38,380 bases of DNA from an uncultured Flavobacteriaceae bacterium (GTDB lineage: Bacteria > Bacteroidota > Bacteroidia > Flavobacteriales > Flavobacteriaceae): contig CAJWLL010000018.1 in the NCBI GenBank assembly GCA_913043275.1, positions 1-38,380 of the forward strand, read 5' to 3'. Position numbers and translations under genes: made by a program. This document shows positions 1 to 8,407 of this stretch, piece by piece. A model generated the notes under the pieces. That model worked only from the letters and a program-made list of their open reading frames with translations, had not been told where the DNA came from and ran no database searches. Within the stretch, counting starts at the first letter, position 1; every line of letters starts with the position of its first letter.

Positions 1-59
1 ATTAAATCTTTTAATTTCTTTTTTTTTTTAATATAAAATAATTTTTTTTAATATATTTA

Positions 60-67
60 TATATTTG
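60..67 (+). promoter_or_regulatory. Possible -7 promoter element of msrA-folE
   Basis: TATATTTG matches the Bacteroidota -7 consensus TAnnTTTG and lies 19 bases before the GTG start of msrA. No clear TTG/TTTG -33 box is visible in the very AT-rich upstream bases, so only half of the promoter is supported. Confidence 0.3.
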
Positions 68-86
68 ATAAACAAAACTTAAAAAA

Positions 87-620
87 GTGACAAAACAAGC
101 ATATTTTGCAGGTGGGTGTTTCTGGTGTACTGAATCAATTTTTCAAAGGATTAGAGGCGTTATAAAAGTTATTCCTGGATATATGGGAGGACAGACTAAA
201 AATCCAAATTATACAGCTGTTTGTAATGGGAATACAGGGCATACTGAAACAATTAAAGTGATTTATGATCATGATGCAATTTCTTATGGTAAGCTTCTTG
301 AAATCTTTTTTTTGACCCATGATCCAACTACGCTTAACCGTCAAGGCAACGATCTTGGCTCTCAGTATCGCTCAGCCATTTTTTACAATAATTCGGAAGA
401 AAAAAATCAAATAGAAGATTGTATTATAAGAATGGAAAAAGAAAACATTTTTAAAAATTCTATCCTGACTGAAATTAATTCAGATGGTCCTTTCTATGAG
501 GCAGAGATTGAGCATCAAGATTATTATAACCAGAATACAGAACAGCCTTATTGTCAATTTGTAATAAGTCCTAAGTTAAAAAAACTTAAATCAATTTTTA
601 ATCAATATACTATATCATAA
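87..620 (+). CDS. msrA: Peptide-methionine (S)-S-oxide reductase MsrA
   Basis: Reduces the S-epimer of methionine sulfoxide in proteins, repairing oxidative damage in the cytoplasm. The family signature GCFWCTE lies at residues 10-16, with the catalytic Cys at position 11. It is followed by the usual MsrA core, including [31 protein letters not shown] and a C-terminal HQDYY. At 177 aa it is typical for the short form, with no fused MsrB domain. The start is GTG: an in-frame TAA at 69-71 rules out a longer protein, and the GTG places the catalytic motif at the usual distance from the N-terminus. No membrane or secretion signal is present, so a cytoplasmic location is expected. The stop overlaps the folE start by one base, suggesting co-transcription and coupled translation. 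Confidence 0.95.
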   Translation: MTKQAYFAGGCFWCTESIFQRIRGVIKVIPGYMGGQTKNPNYTAVCNGNTGHTETIKVIYDHDAISYGKLLEIFFLTHDPTTLNRQGNDLGSQYRSAIFYNNSEEKNQIEDCIIRMEKENIFKNSILTEINSDGPFYEAEIEHQDYYNQNTEQPYCQFVISPKLKKLKSIFNQYTIS

Positions 621-1213
621 TGAACGACAATTTTAAAGTCGACACTTTTTCTATCAACGAAGAGATCAAAATTAATTTTTCAAAAATAATCGATTTACTT
701 GGGGATAATTCGGATAGAGAAGGTCTAGAGAAAACTCCCATACGTGCTGCAAAAGCAATAAGATTTCTGACTGAGGGCTATGGAAAAGATCCAAAAAAAA
801 TCCTTCAAAGTGCAGTTTTTAATGAAGATTACAATGAAATGGTCATTGTCAAAGACATAGAACTCTATTCACTTTGTGAGCATCATATCTTACCCTTTTT
901 TGGCAAAGCTCATATTGCTTATATTCCCAACGGAAAGATTGTAGGATTGAGTAAAATTCCCAGAGTAGTGGATGTTTTTTCCAGAAGACTGCAAGTTCAA
1001 GAGCGATTAACTGAGCAAGTGCTAGAATGTATAAACGAAACTTTGGAACCGATTGGAGTTGGTGTTGTCATTGAGGCTTCTCACATGTGCATGATGATGA
1101 GAGGTGTTCAAAAACAGAATTCTACAACCACAACCTCAGGATTTAGGGGATCTTTCAAGGAAATGGATACACGTAATGAGTTTCTTAAATTAATTACTTC
1201 GAGTTTGAGCTAA
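620..1213 (+). CDS. folE: GTP cyclohydrolase I FolE
   Basis: Converts GTP to 7,8-dihydroneopterin triphosphate, the first step of tetrahydrofolate synthesis (type IA, zinc-dependent). The zinc ligands of the family are visible: Cys86 and His89 in [14 protein letters not shown], and Cys157 in [12 protein letters not shown]. The substrate-binding stretch [10 protein letters not shown] lies near residues 108-117. The 197-aa length is usual for bacterial FolE. Its ATG begins on the last base of the msrA stop codon (TAATG), so the two genes form a tight pair. The 3' end overlaps the convergent gene at 1210-1545 by four bases. In many flavobacteria folE sits with other housekeeping genes, and the pairing with msrA implies no shared pathway. 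Confidence 0.96.
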   Translation: MNDNFKVDTFSINEEIKINFSKIIDLLGDNSDREGLEKTPIRAAKAIRFLTEGYGKDPKKILQSAVFNEDYNEMVIVKDIELYSLCEHHILPFFGKAHIAYIPNGKIVGLSKIPRVVDVFSRRLQVQERLTEQVLECINETLEPIGVGVVIEASHMCMMMRGVQKQNSTTTTSGFRGSFKEMDTRNEFLKLITSSLS

Positions 1214-1545
1214 CTCTTGTTTTTTTTATCAAAGAGAAACTTTAGTCCCATCCGACTGAGAATTTTCTTTTCAAACTCCCAAAAGAATCTGAATTGAAAA
1301 AAAATAGTTGCTACGGCAATAAGCAAAATCTGATAAATGGGAAAAATGATCAGTATCCTTAAAAGGGTATAAAGAGCCATTCCCATTGGAAGATCAATAA
1401 AATCTGAAGATTGAACACCCAAAAATTCTAGTAAGGGTAATGCCAATTTTGCACTAGCTGATCCAGTGATGGCAAAAACTATAAAAATAATTGCCAATTG
1501 TAAATTGGAGTTAATTCCCCATTTTTTTTTGAGGCGTTTAATCAT
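1210..1545 (-). CDS. Small membrane protein, DUF6787-like
   Basis: A 111-aa protein with two hydrophobic segments, about residues 17-45 and 57-88. The N-terminus is basic ([14 protein letters not shown]) and the C-terminus is rich in Lys and Arg, which suggests a two-helix inner-membrane protein with cytoplasmic ends. The N-terminal pattern [26 protein letters not shown] resembles a small family of uncharacterised flavobacterial proteins that I recall as DUF6787. That family name comes from memory, not from a search. It starts six bases after the serA stop and is probably the last gene of a serC-serA operon. It converges on folE with a four-base overlap. No function can be assigned from sequence. 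Confidence 0.75.
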   Translation of the reverse strand: MIKRLKKKWGINSNLQLAIIFIVFAITGSASAKLALPLLEFLGVQSSDFIDLPMGMALYTLLRILIIFPIYQILLIAVATIFFQFRFFWEFEKKILSRMGLKFLFDKKNKS

Positions 1546-1551
1546 GTAGAC

Positions 1552-2502
1552 TCACCCTAAGATTGAAATAATTTGGTGCCCAAGTTCAACACCTATTCTG
1601 TCTTGTGCCTCTATGGTAGCTGCCCCAATGTGAGGAGTCAAAGAAACTTTTGAATGCATCAGTAATTTGACCTCGGGTTTGGGCTCATTTTCATAAGTGT
1701 CCAAACACGCAAAGGCTAATTTGTTACTGTCTAGGGCATTTAACAGTGCAACCTCGTCTAATACTCCTCCCCGTGCAGCATTGATAATGACTGATCCCTC
1801 TTTCATCAAGTCGAATTCTTTTTTACCGATCACATAATTTTTTTGCGCAGGAACATGCAAAGTGATAAAATCAGATTGCTCTAAAACAATTTCCATAGAG
1901 GTGGTTTCGATTGAAACCTTCAGTGATGATTCGTTAAATAAGTAAACTTCTATCTCAGCTGCATCGATATACTTATCTGTGGCGACAATATTCATACCCA
2001 CTCCCAGTCCTATTTTAGCTACTTCTTGACCGATTCTTCCAAACCCAATGATTCCAAGTGTTTTTCCTCTCAATTCGATTCCTTTGGAATAGGCCTTTTT
2101 TAAACCTTTAAAGTTTGATTCGCCCTCAAGAGGCATATTACGATTGGAGTCGTAAAGAGATCTAACGCCACCAAAAAGGTGAGCAAAAACTAACTCGGCT
2201 ACAGAAGGGGAGGATGCAGCAGGGGTATTGATCACACTTAACCCTTTTTCGCGTGCATATTCCACATCAATATTATCCATTCCTACACCGCCACGACCAA
2301 TAATTTTAAGACCCGGACAGGAGTCGATTAATTCTTTTCTAGCAGTGGTTGCGCTTCTCACTAAGAGAACTGAAATTTTATTCTCATTGATGTAATTGAT
2401 CAATTGTTCTTGAGCGATATTGTTAGTGATGACCTCAAAACCAGCTTCAGTTAAGACGTCAATACCGGATTGGGAAACACCGTCGTTTGCTAATATTTTC
2501 AT
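1552..2502 (-). CDS. serA: D-3-phosphoglycerate dehydrogenase SerA
   Basis: Oxidises 3-phosphoglycerate to 3-phosphohydroxypyruvate with NAD+, the first committed step of serine biosynthesis. The substrate-binding stretch GRGGVGMDNIDVEYA is at 69-83. The Rossmann motif GFGRIG is at 153-158. The catalytic trio is Arg244 (NAARGGVLDE), Glu273 (ENEP) and His291 (PHIGAA). At 316 aa it is the short form, lacking the C-terminal ACT and ASB domains that give serine feedback inhibition in E. coli SerA, so regulation probably does not rely on an ACT domain. It follows serC by 14 bases on the same strand, so the first two pathway enzymes are co-expressed. The phosphatase SerB is not in the window. Confidence 0.95.
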   Translation of the reverse strand: MKILANDGVSQSGIDVLTEAGFEVITNNIAQEQLINYINENKISVLLVRSATTARKELIDSCPGLKIIGRGGVGMDNIDVEYAREKGLSVINTPAASSPSVAELVFAHLFGGVRSLYDSNRNMPLEGESNFKGLKKAYSKGIELRGKTLGIIGFGRIGQEVAKIGLGVGMNIVATDKYIDAAEIEVYLFNESSLKVSIETTSMEIVLEQSDFITLHVPAQKNYVIGKKEFDLMKEGSVIINAARGGVLDEVALLNALDSNKLAFACLDTYENEPKPEVKLLMHSKVSLTPHIGAATIEAQDRIGVELGHQIISILG

Positions 2503-2516
2503 TATATTTTTATTTG

Positions 2517-3581
2517 TTAGGCTTTTTTTTCAAATTCTTTCATGCAGTCTACCAGAACTTGAACGCTTTCAATTGGCAATGCATTGTAGATTGAAGCGCG
2601 ATAACCACCTACGGAGCGGTGACCCTTAAGTCCACTAATATTGGCCTGATTCCAAAGAGAGTCAAAAACTCCAGCTTGCTTATCATCAGTAAGGTTGAAG
2701 GTGGCATTCATATTACTTCGATCATCTAAATGAGCAAAACCTTCGAAAAGAGGGTTTCTATCAATCTCATTATATATTAGGGCTGCTTTTTTATCATTTT
2801 GAGCTTCGACTCCCTCCAAACCACCATTATTCGAGATCCAGCGGAGATTCAATAAAACAGTGTAAACCGGAAAAACGGGAGGGGTGTTAAACATACTTTC
2901 TGCTTTGGCTTGGACCTCGTAGTTTAACATTGAGGGAATAACCCTATTCACTTTATTTAGGGATGATTCTTTAATTATAACCAGAGTAACACCAGAGGGT
3001 CCCATATTTTTCTGGGCTCCTGCATAAAACATGTCTAGTTTTGAATAATCAAAAGATCTCGAAAAAATATCAGAACTCATGTCTGCAACCAAAGGGACTT
3101 CAGTGTCTGGAAGTGATTTATATTGAGTTCCAAAAATGGTATTATTGGTTGTCAGGTGGAGATAATCTATATCATTAGGTATTTCGAAGCCTTTAGGGAT
3201 ATAATTGAAGTTTTGATCTTTGGAAGACGCTAATTCTATAACTTCCCCTATGATTTTTGCTTCCTTAATGGCTTTCGTAGACCAAGTACCCGAATTGATA
3301 TAACCTGCTTTATTTTCTAACAAATTGTAGGCCGTCATTAAAAATTGTAAACTGGCTCCCCCTTGAAGAAAAATGGCCTTGTATCCCTTTTTTTCAAGTC
3401 CTAATAGTTTAATAGATAACAAACAAGCCTCTTCCATAATGGCTTTGAACTCACTGCTTCTGTGAGAAATTTCTATCAGTGATAATCCGGTGTTATCCAA
3501 TTCTAAAACTGCTTTGGCGGCTCCTTCGATAACTTCTCGTGGAAGGATGGCGGGGCCTGCACTGAAGTTGTGTTTTTTCAT
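2517..3581 (-). CDS. serC: Phosphoserine aminotransferase SerC
   Basis: Transfers an amino group from glutamate to 3-phosphohydroxypyruvate to give O-phosphoserine, and can also serve pyridoxal phosphate synthesis. The N-terminus HNFSAGPAILP and the ISHRSSEF stretch are characteristic of the family. The PLP lysine is Lys191 in YAGAQKNMGPSG, and the phosphate-binding region GGASLQF is at about 74-80. At 354 aa it is full length for the bacterial type. It is the first gene of the serC-serA-small membrane protein unit, with a recognisable promoter about 20-45 bases upstream. It is separated by 85 bases from the acyl-CoA reductase gene on the same strand. Confidence 0.96.
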   Translation of the reverse strand: MKKHNFSAGPAILPREVIEGAAKAVLELDNTGLSLIEISHRSSEFKAIMEEACLLSIKLLGLEKKGYKAIFLQGGASLQFLMTAYNLLENKAGYINSGTWSTKAIKEAKIIGEVIELASSKDQNFNYIPKGFEIPNDIDYLHLTTNNTIFGTQYKSLPDTEVPLVADMSSDIFSRSFDYSKLDMFYAGAQKNMGPSGVTLVIIKESSLNKVNRVIPSMLNYEVQAKAESMFNTPPVFPVYTVLLNLRWISNNGGLEGVEAQNDKKAALIYNEIDRNPLFEGFAHLDDRSNMNATFNLTDDKQAGVFDSLWNQANISGLKGHRSVGGYRASIYNALPIESVQVLVDCMKEFEKKA

Positions 3582-3597
3582 ATCAATTTTAAAAGTG

Positions 3598-3627
3598 CAA
3601 ATATCAAAAGTTCAGTTTAATTAACAA
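3598..3627 (-). promoter_or_regulatory. Promoter of serC
   Basis: Read on the minus strand, a TTG (3625-3627) is followed after 19 bases by GATATTTG (3598-3605). This is one base away from the Bacteroidota -7 consensus TAnnTTTG and has the usual -33/-7 spacing. The predicted transcript would start near 3593 and give a leader of roughly a dozen bases. Confidence 0.45.
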
Positions 3628-3666
3628 TTGAATAGACATTAATTTTTATCAATTTTTTCAACAAAC

Positions 3667-4710
3667 TCAAAAACTCAAAAACATAATATAGCATAAACAT
3701 TTAATAAACTCCAAGGTATCAACTCCATCTGCATAATCCCAAAGCTCTGGATTTTGGGCTCGACCAAAAGGAATGGCTCCTTCAATATCGGTATTTGATA
3801 CAATACATTGAATGTTTTCTTTCTGTTTTAGGAAGTGACTTTTTATTGAACTTATTTCATCGTAAAATTCGTAATATCCGGTGGCAATCGGTGAGGAGAT
3901 TGCTTTGTCCTCCTTGAGAATAAAAAAACCATTTTCTAAAAAGTCAAATCCACTCATCAAAAACACTGCTTTATTATAATCATAATTATTGGCGTATTTG
4001 TTCATTTCAATAACATTTGCATAAGGATACAAACCTCCAAAAACTAAATTGATGTCAAAACCTTTTGGCAAATAAAGCTTGGAAACATTTCGGCAACCCA
4101 ATCCGTAGTATTGTAGCATGTCTTTTCCAAGACTTTCCAAATCGTCCATAGTTTCTGAACCATTCAGAACCGCAATCCCATTTTTGTTTTTTCTGATGAT
4201 GTGTGGATATTTTGAAAAATAATAGTCGAAATACCTTGCAGTATTGTTGCTGCCAGTAGCAATTACAGCATCAAAGTCTTCCAATTTCCCATCGGTGAAA
4301 GTTGTTAGGGATTTAAAAATAGGCTCAATACCAATAATAAAAGGAATCAAAATACTGTCTTTGGTGGCGCATTTCACTAGTGCTCTGTTGCCTGAAATCC
4401 ATATAGAAATAAGATCGTGCAAGCCCGCCAAAGGAATATTGCCTGCCATTATAACAGCAATGGTTTTAGAATTCAAAGTTTCATTCACTTGGTATTTGCT
4501 TTCCCAACGTGCAATTTTATCTGGCTCAAGTGCTAACCCCCATGATTTTATGGCTGTTATACAGTTTTTTTTCTGGAACCAATCATTTTGACTTTGGGCA
4601 CGGTCAATAGCTTCGAAAAAAGAGTTATATCTGGAATCCTCTTCAGAAATATTGCTTAAAAAGCATCCCAATTTTTCTAATCCCTTAATTCTATCTTTAA
4701 GTCCACTCAT
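3667..4710 (-). CDS. LuxC-like acyl-CoA reductase
   Basis: Belongs to the LuxC/acyl-CoA reductase branch of the aldehyde dehydrogenase superfamily, whose members reduce an acyl-CoA or acyl-protein to an aldehyde through a cysteine thioester. The likely catalytic Cys206 sits in YYGLGCRNVSKLYLPKGF. Family stretches such as VIMAGNIPLAGLHDL (87-101) and ATGSNNTARYFDYYF (151-165) are also present. There is no signal or membrane segment, so it is cytoplasmic. The last about 11 residues (KCLCYIMFLSF) look unlike a usual end and may be a recent extension of the reading frame. It lies upstream of serC on the same strand and back-to-back with a ferredoxin, a neighbourhood widely conserved in flavobacteria. 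The substrate is unknown, and a role in bioluminescence is not implied because no luxABDE genes are nearby. Confidence 0.82.
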   Translation of the reverse strand: MSGLKDRIKGLEKLGCFLSNISEEDSRYNSFFEAIDRAQSQNDWFQKKNCITAIKSWGLALEPDKIARWESKYQVNETLNSKTIAVIMAGNIPLAGLHDLISIWISGNRALVKCATKDSILIPFIIGIEPIFKSLTTFTDGKLEDFDAVIATGSNNTARYFDYYFSKYPHIIRKNKNGIAVLNGSETMDDLESLGKDMLQYYGLGCRNVSKLYLPKGFDINLVFGGLYPYANVIEMNKYANNYDYNKAVFLMSGFDFLENGFFILKEDKAISSPIATGYYEFYDEISSIKSHFLKQKENIQCIVSNTDIEGAIPFGRAQNPELWDYADGVDTLEFIKCLCYIMFLSF

Positions 4711-4716
4711 TAGTAT

Positions 4717-4747
4717 TTGTAAAGAATGTTAATTGTTGTTAATTTTG
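4717..4747 (+). promoter_or_regulatory. Promoter of the ferredoxin gene
   Basis: TTG at 4717-4719 is followed after 20 bases by TAATTTTG (4740-4747), a full match to TAnnTTTG. The ATG of the ferredoxin gene is 29 bases after the element. The short 65-base intergenic region must also hold the start signals of the divergent acyl-CoA reductase gene. Confidence 0.5.
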
Positions 4748-4775
4748 TGGTTAAATTTAATTAAACATATTCATT

Positions 4776-5126
4776 ATGTCCATAATCATCACTGATGAAT
4801 GTATTAATTGTGGTGCTTGTGAACCCGAATGCCCCAATACAGCTATTTATGAGGCTGCTGATGAATGGCGATACGAGGACGGAACTGATTTAACGGGAGA
4901 TATCGTTCTCCAGAATGGTAAAGCTGTTAATGCGGACGAAGCCCAAATTCCTGTGTCCGATGAGTTCTACTATATAGTTCCTGAAAAATGTACAGAGTGC
5001 AAAGGATTCCACGATGAGCCCCAGTGTGCTGCTGTTTGTCCAGTTGATTGTTGTGTGCCAGACGAAGATAATGTAGAAACAGAAGAAGTGTTGTTGAGTA
5101 AACAACGCTTTATGCATAAAAAATAA
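4776..5126 (+). CDS. 2[4Fe-4S] ferredoxin
   Basis: A 116-aa small electron carrier with two cluster-binding motifs. The first is Cys9-x2-Cys12-x2-Cys15-x3-Cys19-Pro. The second is Cys72-x2-Cys75-x8-Cys84-x3-Cys88-Pro, with the longer 8-residue gap seen in the Allochromatium-type ferredoxins. Two further cysteines (92 and 93) follow. The segment between the motifs (about 20-70) is long and acidic. It is divergent from the LuxC-like reductase, so it could be its electron donor, but that is an inference from position only. It is followed after 11 bases by ychF on the same strand. Confidence 0.92.
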   Translation: MSIIITDECINCGACEPECPNTAIYEAADEWRYEDGTDLTGDIVLQNGKAVNADEAQIPVSDEFYYIVPEKCTECKGFHDEPQCAAVCPVDCCVPDEDNVETEEVLLSKQRFMHKK

Positions 5127-5137
5127 TTTGATTTTCT

Positions 5138-6232
5138 ATGAAAGCCGGAATTGTAGGCTTGCCCAATGTGGGTAAATCCACTTTATTTAATTGTCTCTCC
5201 AATGCGAAAGCTCAAAGTGCTAATTTTCCTTTTTGCACTATAGAACCCAATATTGGGGTGGTCAACGTACCCGATCCACGCCTCGATAGATTAACCGATT
5301 TGGTCAATCCTGAGAAAGTAATTCCTGCTACAGTAGAAATTGTTGATATCGCTGGTTTGGTCAAAGGAGCCAGTAAAGGGGAGGGATTGGGAAATCAGTT
5401 TTTAGGAAATATAAGGGAAACCGATGCTATTCTTCATGTTTTGAGGTGTTTTGAAGACGAGAATATCGTCCATGTCGACGGTTCTGTTGACCCCCTGAGG
5501 GATAAAGAGACCATTGACATTGAACTCCAATTAAAAGATCTAGAAAGCACAGAGAAAAGAAGGGATAAAATCCAACGGGCAGCCAAGACTGGAAACAAAG
5601 AGGCACAAAAGGAACTGGAAGTCTTAAATACAATCATTGCTGCACTTGAAGCTGCACAAAATGTAAGATCAATTGCCTTCTCGGAGGAAATTCGTATTAA
5701 CTATGTCAATACCTTTCAACTGATTACCGATAAACCCGTGATGTATGTCTGTAACGTGAGCGAGGAAGATGCTGTTGACGGAAATGATTACGTAAACCAA
5801 ATCAAAACTGCAGTAGCCCTAGAAAATGCTGAAGTATTGATTCTTGCTGTGAGTATAGAGGCCGATATCAACGAATTGGAATCCTATGACGAAAGGCAAA
5901 TGTTCCTTGAGGATTTGGGACTTTCTGAACCGGGTTCCGCCAAACTGATACGCTCTGCCTACCAATTACTTTCACTACAAACTTATTTTACCGCTGGAGA
6001 AAAAGAAGTTCGTGCATGGACCATTCCCAAAGGAGCTACCGCTCCTCAGGCTGCAGGCGTCATCCATACTGACTTTGAAAAAGGGTTTATCCGCGCCGAA
6101 GTCATCTCCTATAAGGACTACAATGAATTGGGTAGTGAACAAAAAGTCAAAGAAGCAGGTAAAATGAGGGTAGAAGGGAAGGACTATGTTGCTGACGACG
6201 GCGATGTGATGCATTTTAGGTTTAATTTGTAG
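5138..6232 (+). CDS. ychF: Redox-regulated ATPase YchF (Obg-family, OLA1 type)
   Basis: A ribosome-associated P-loop NTPase that prefers ATP over GTP. The Walker A motif GLPNVGKS is at residues 7-14, the switch region around residue 36 reads PFCTIEPN, and the G3 motif DIAGLVKGAS is near 69-78. The usual G4 NKxD is replaced by NVSEED, the hallmark of the YchF branch that explains its ATP preference. A helical hairpin follows the G domain (about 130-200), and the C-terminal TGS domain covers about 280-364. The 364-aa length is standard. It is probably co-transcribed with the ferredoxin gene 11 bases upstream, and no gene follows for 312 bases. Confidence 0.97.
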   Translation: MKAGIVGLPNVGKSTLFNCLSNAKAQSANFPFCTIEPNIGVVNVPDPRLDRLTDLVNPEKVIPATVEIVDIAGLVKGASKGEGLGNQFLGNIRETDAILHVLRCFEDENIVHVDGSVDPLRDKETIDIELQLKDLESTEKRRDKIQRAAKTGNKEAQKELEVLNTIIAALEAAQNVRSIAFSEEIRINYVNTFQLITDKPVMYVCNVSEEDAVDGNDYVNQIKTAVALENAEVLILAVSIEADINELESYDERQMFLEDLGLSEPGSAKLIRSAYQLLSLQTYFTAGEKEVRAWTIPKGATAPQAAGVIHTDFEKGFIRAEVISYKDYNELGSEQKVKEAGKMRVEGKDYVADDGDVMHFRFNL

Positions 6233-6544
6233 CACTTAGCCAAACTGCGTTTTTGTCCCCTGTGAGGCTCTTTATGCCAAAAAAACACCATATGTATAAA
6301 ATCTCCATTGATCTTTCTTGATGGTATTGCTGCTTTCATAGGTTGGGATTGTATAAAACTAAATGTATAGGGTTAGAAAATCCAATTGATTTTTTTGAAA
6401 TCTATAATAATATTCCCTCAAAAGCCTAATGAACAAGGGAGTGTAATGCAAACTTCTCAACAATAGAAGATTGTATTTTGTTAATTTCTTTGACTTCATT
6501 CAAATGAAAAAGTGGCCTTCAAATTATAAATTAGCAGTGATTTT
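6233..6544. other. Gene-free 312-base stretch before parE
   Basis: All six frames are interrupted and no plausible start-to-stop reading frame of more than a few dozen codons remains. I see no strong hairpin with a T-tract and no tRNA-like fold. The last 60 bases are AT-rich and probably hold the parE promoter, but no clean TTG-N19-TAnnTTTG pair is present. TAAATTAG at 6527-6534 is the nearest approximation. Confidence 0.5.
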
Positions 6545-8404
6545 ATGGCCAAGCAGACTGAATACACTGAAGACAACATTCGCTCACTCGATTGGAAGGA
6601 GCATATCCGAATGAGACCCGGTATGTACATTGGGAAATTAGGTGACGGTTCTTCTCCTGATGATGGCATTTATATTTTGTTAAAAGAAGTAGTTGACAAC
6701 TGTATTGATGAATTTGTAATGGGTGCAGGAAAAACCATTGAAATAGTCATCAAAGATAGTATTGTTATTGTGAGAGACTATGGACGTGGAATTCCTCTGG
6801 GAAAAGTTGTAGATGTTGTTTCTAAAATGAACACAGGAGGGAAGTACGACTCTAGAGCTTTTAAAAAATCCGTGGGATTAAATGGAGTTGGTACTAAGGC
6901 CGTTAACGCGCTATCTTCCATGTTCAAGGTAGAGTCTATAAGAGATAATCAAACGACAAATGCAGTTTTTGAATTTGGAAACCTTATTTTAAAAGATCCT
7001 GTAGCTTCAAGCTCAAAGAGAAGAGGCACCAGAGTAGAATTTGCACCTGATGCGAGTATTTTTAAAAATTATAAATATCGATTAGAATACGTAGAGCGCA
7101 TGCTCAAAAACTACGTTTACCTCAACCCTGGATTGACTATTGACCTTAATGGTGTAAAATTTTTTTCTGAAAATGGTTTAAAGGATTTACTAGAGGATCA
7201 AACCAACTCATCCGATCTATTGTATCCCATTATTCACCTCAAAGGGGAAGACATTGAAGTAGCCATAACCCATAGTAGATCTCAATACAGTGAAGAATAT
7301 CGCTCTTTTGTAAATGGACAAAACACTACCCAAGGGGGTACTCATCAAGCTGCTTTTAGGGAGGCTTTGGTCAAAACCATAAGAGATCATTTCGGGAGAA
7401 ATTTCGACGCCTCTGACATACGAAAGTCTATCATATCAGCCATCAGCATCAAGGTCATGGAACCTGTTTTTGAATCTCAAACGAAAACTAAATTGGGATC
7501 AACGGAAATGGGAGGCAAAATGCCTTCCGTTCGTGTTTATATTAATGATTTTTTAGTTACTCAACTAGATAATTATCTTCATAAAAACACCGAGACTGCA
7601 GAGGCACTTCGGAGCAAAATTTTACAAGCTGAAAAAGAGAGAAAAGAACTTTCAGGCATTCGGAAACTCGCAAAAGAAAGGGCAAAAAAAGCCAGTTTAC
7701 ACAACAAAAAATTGAGAGATTGTAGAGTGCACTTGGCAGACCTAAAGAAGGATCGCCGCCTAGAATCTACCATTTTTATCACTGAGGGTGATTCTGCCAG
7801 TGGATCCATTACTAAATCAAGGGATGTCAATATTCAAGCGGTATTCAGTCTAAGAGGGAAGCCTTTAAACACCTATGGGATGACTAAAAAAATTGTCTAC
7901 GAGAACGAGGAGTTCAACCTCTTGCAGGCCGCTCTAAATATCGAAGAAAACATGGAGGGCTTAAGATACAACAACATTGTTATTGCCACCGACGCTGATG
8001 TAGATGGAATGCATATACGTTTATTGCTCATCACTTTTTTCCTACAATTTTTCCCTGAATTGATAAAAGAAGGACATCTTTATATTCTACAAACTCCTCT
8101 GTTTAGGGTAAGAGACAAAAAACAAACCTTCTACTGTTACAGTGAAAAAGAAAGAAAAGAGGCCATTGAAAATTTAAGTGGAAAACCCGAAATTACACGC
8201 TTTAAAGGCTTAGGAGAAATTTCACCGGATGAGTTTAAATTTTTTATTGGCGAAGACATTCGTTTAGACCCCGTAATGCTTGATAAATCAACTACTACTG
8301 AGGATTTATTACAATTTTACATGGGAAAAAACACACAGGATCGTCAAAAATTCATCATCGATAATCTAAAAGTTGAATTGGATGTTGCCGAAGAAATGGT
8401 ATAA
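6545..8404 (+). CDS. parE: DNA topoisomerase IV subunit B ParE
   Basis: The ATPase subunit of the type IIA topoisomerase that decatenates daughter chromosomes. The GHKL ATPase fold is marked by the Asn of [20 protein letters not shown] and [14 protein letters not shown]. The TOPRIM domain carries EGDSASGS and [10 protein letters not shown], the Mg-binding acidic residues needed for DNA cleavage. The protein ends with the normal C-terminal GyrB/ParE region containing [14 protein letters not shown]. At 619 aa it lacks the long insertion found in proteobacterial GyrB. It is followed by parC after three bases. Assignment as ParE rather than GyrB rests on the adjacent parC and on length. Confidence 0.95.
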   Translation: MAKQTEYTEDNIRSLDWKEHIRMRPGMYIGKLGDGSSPDDGIYILLKEVVDNCIDEFVMGAGKTIEIVIKDSIVIVRDYGRGIPLGKVVDVVSKMNTGGKYDSRAFKKSVGLNGVGTKAVNALSSMFKVESIRDNQTTNAVFEFGNLILKDPVASSSKRRGTRVEFAPDASIFKNYKYRLEYVERMLKNYVYLNPGLTIDLNGVKFFSENGLKDLLEDQTNSSDLLYPIIHLKGEDIEVAITHSRSQYSEEYRSFVNGQNTTQGGTHQAAFREALVKTIRDHFGRNFDASDIRKSIISAISIKVMEPVFESQTKTKLGSTEMGGKMPSVRVYINDFLVTQLDNYLHKNTETAEALRSKILQAEKERKELSGIRKLAKERAKKASLHNKKLRDCRVHLADLKKDRRLESTIFITEGDSASGSITKSRDVNIQAVFSLRGKPLNTYGMTKKIVYENEEFNLLQAALNIEENMEGLRYNNIVIATDADVDGMHIRLLLITFFLQFFPELIKEGHLYILQTPLFRVRDKKQTFYCYSEKERKEAIENLSGKPEITRFKGLGEISPDEFKFFIGEDIRLDPVMLDKSTTTEDLLQFYMGKNTQDRQKFIIDNLKVELDVAEEMV

Positions 8405-8407
8405 TGT

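Noticed and set aside
4244..4591. 115-codon plus-strand frame inside the acyl-CoA reductase gene
   Set aside because: It is antisense to a conserved catalytic domain and has no independent evidence.
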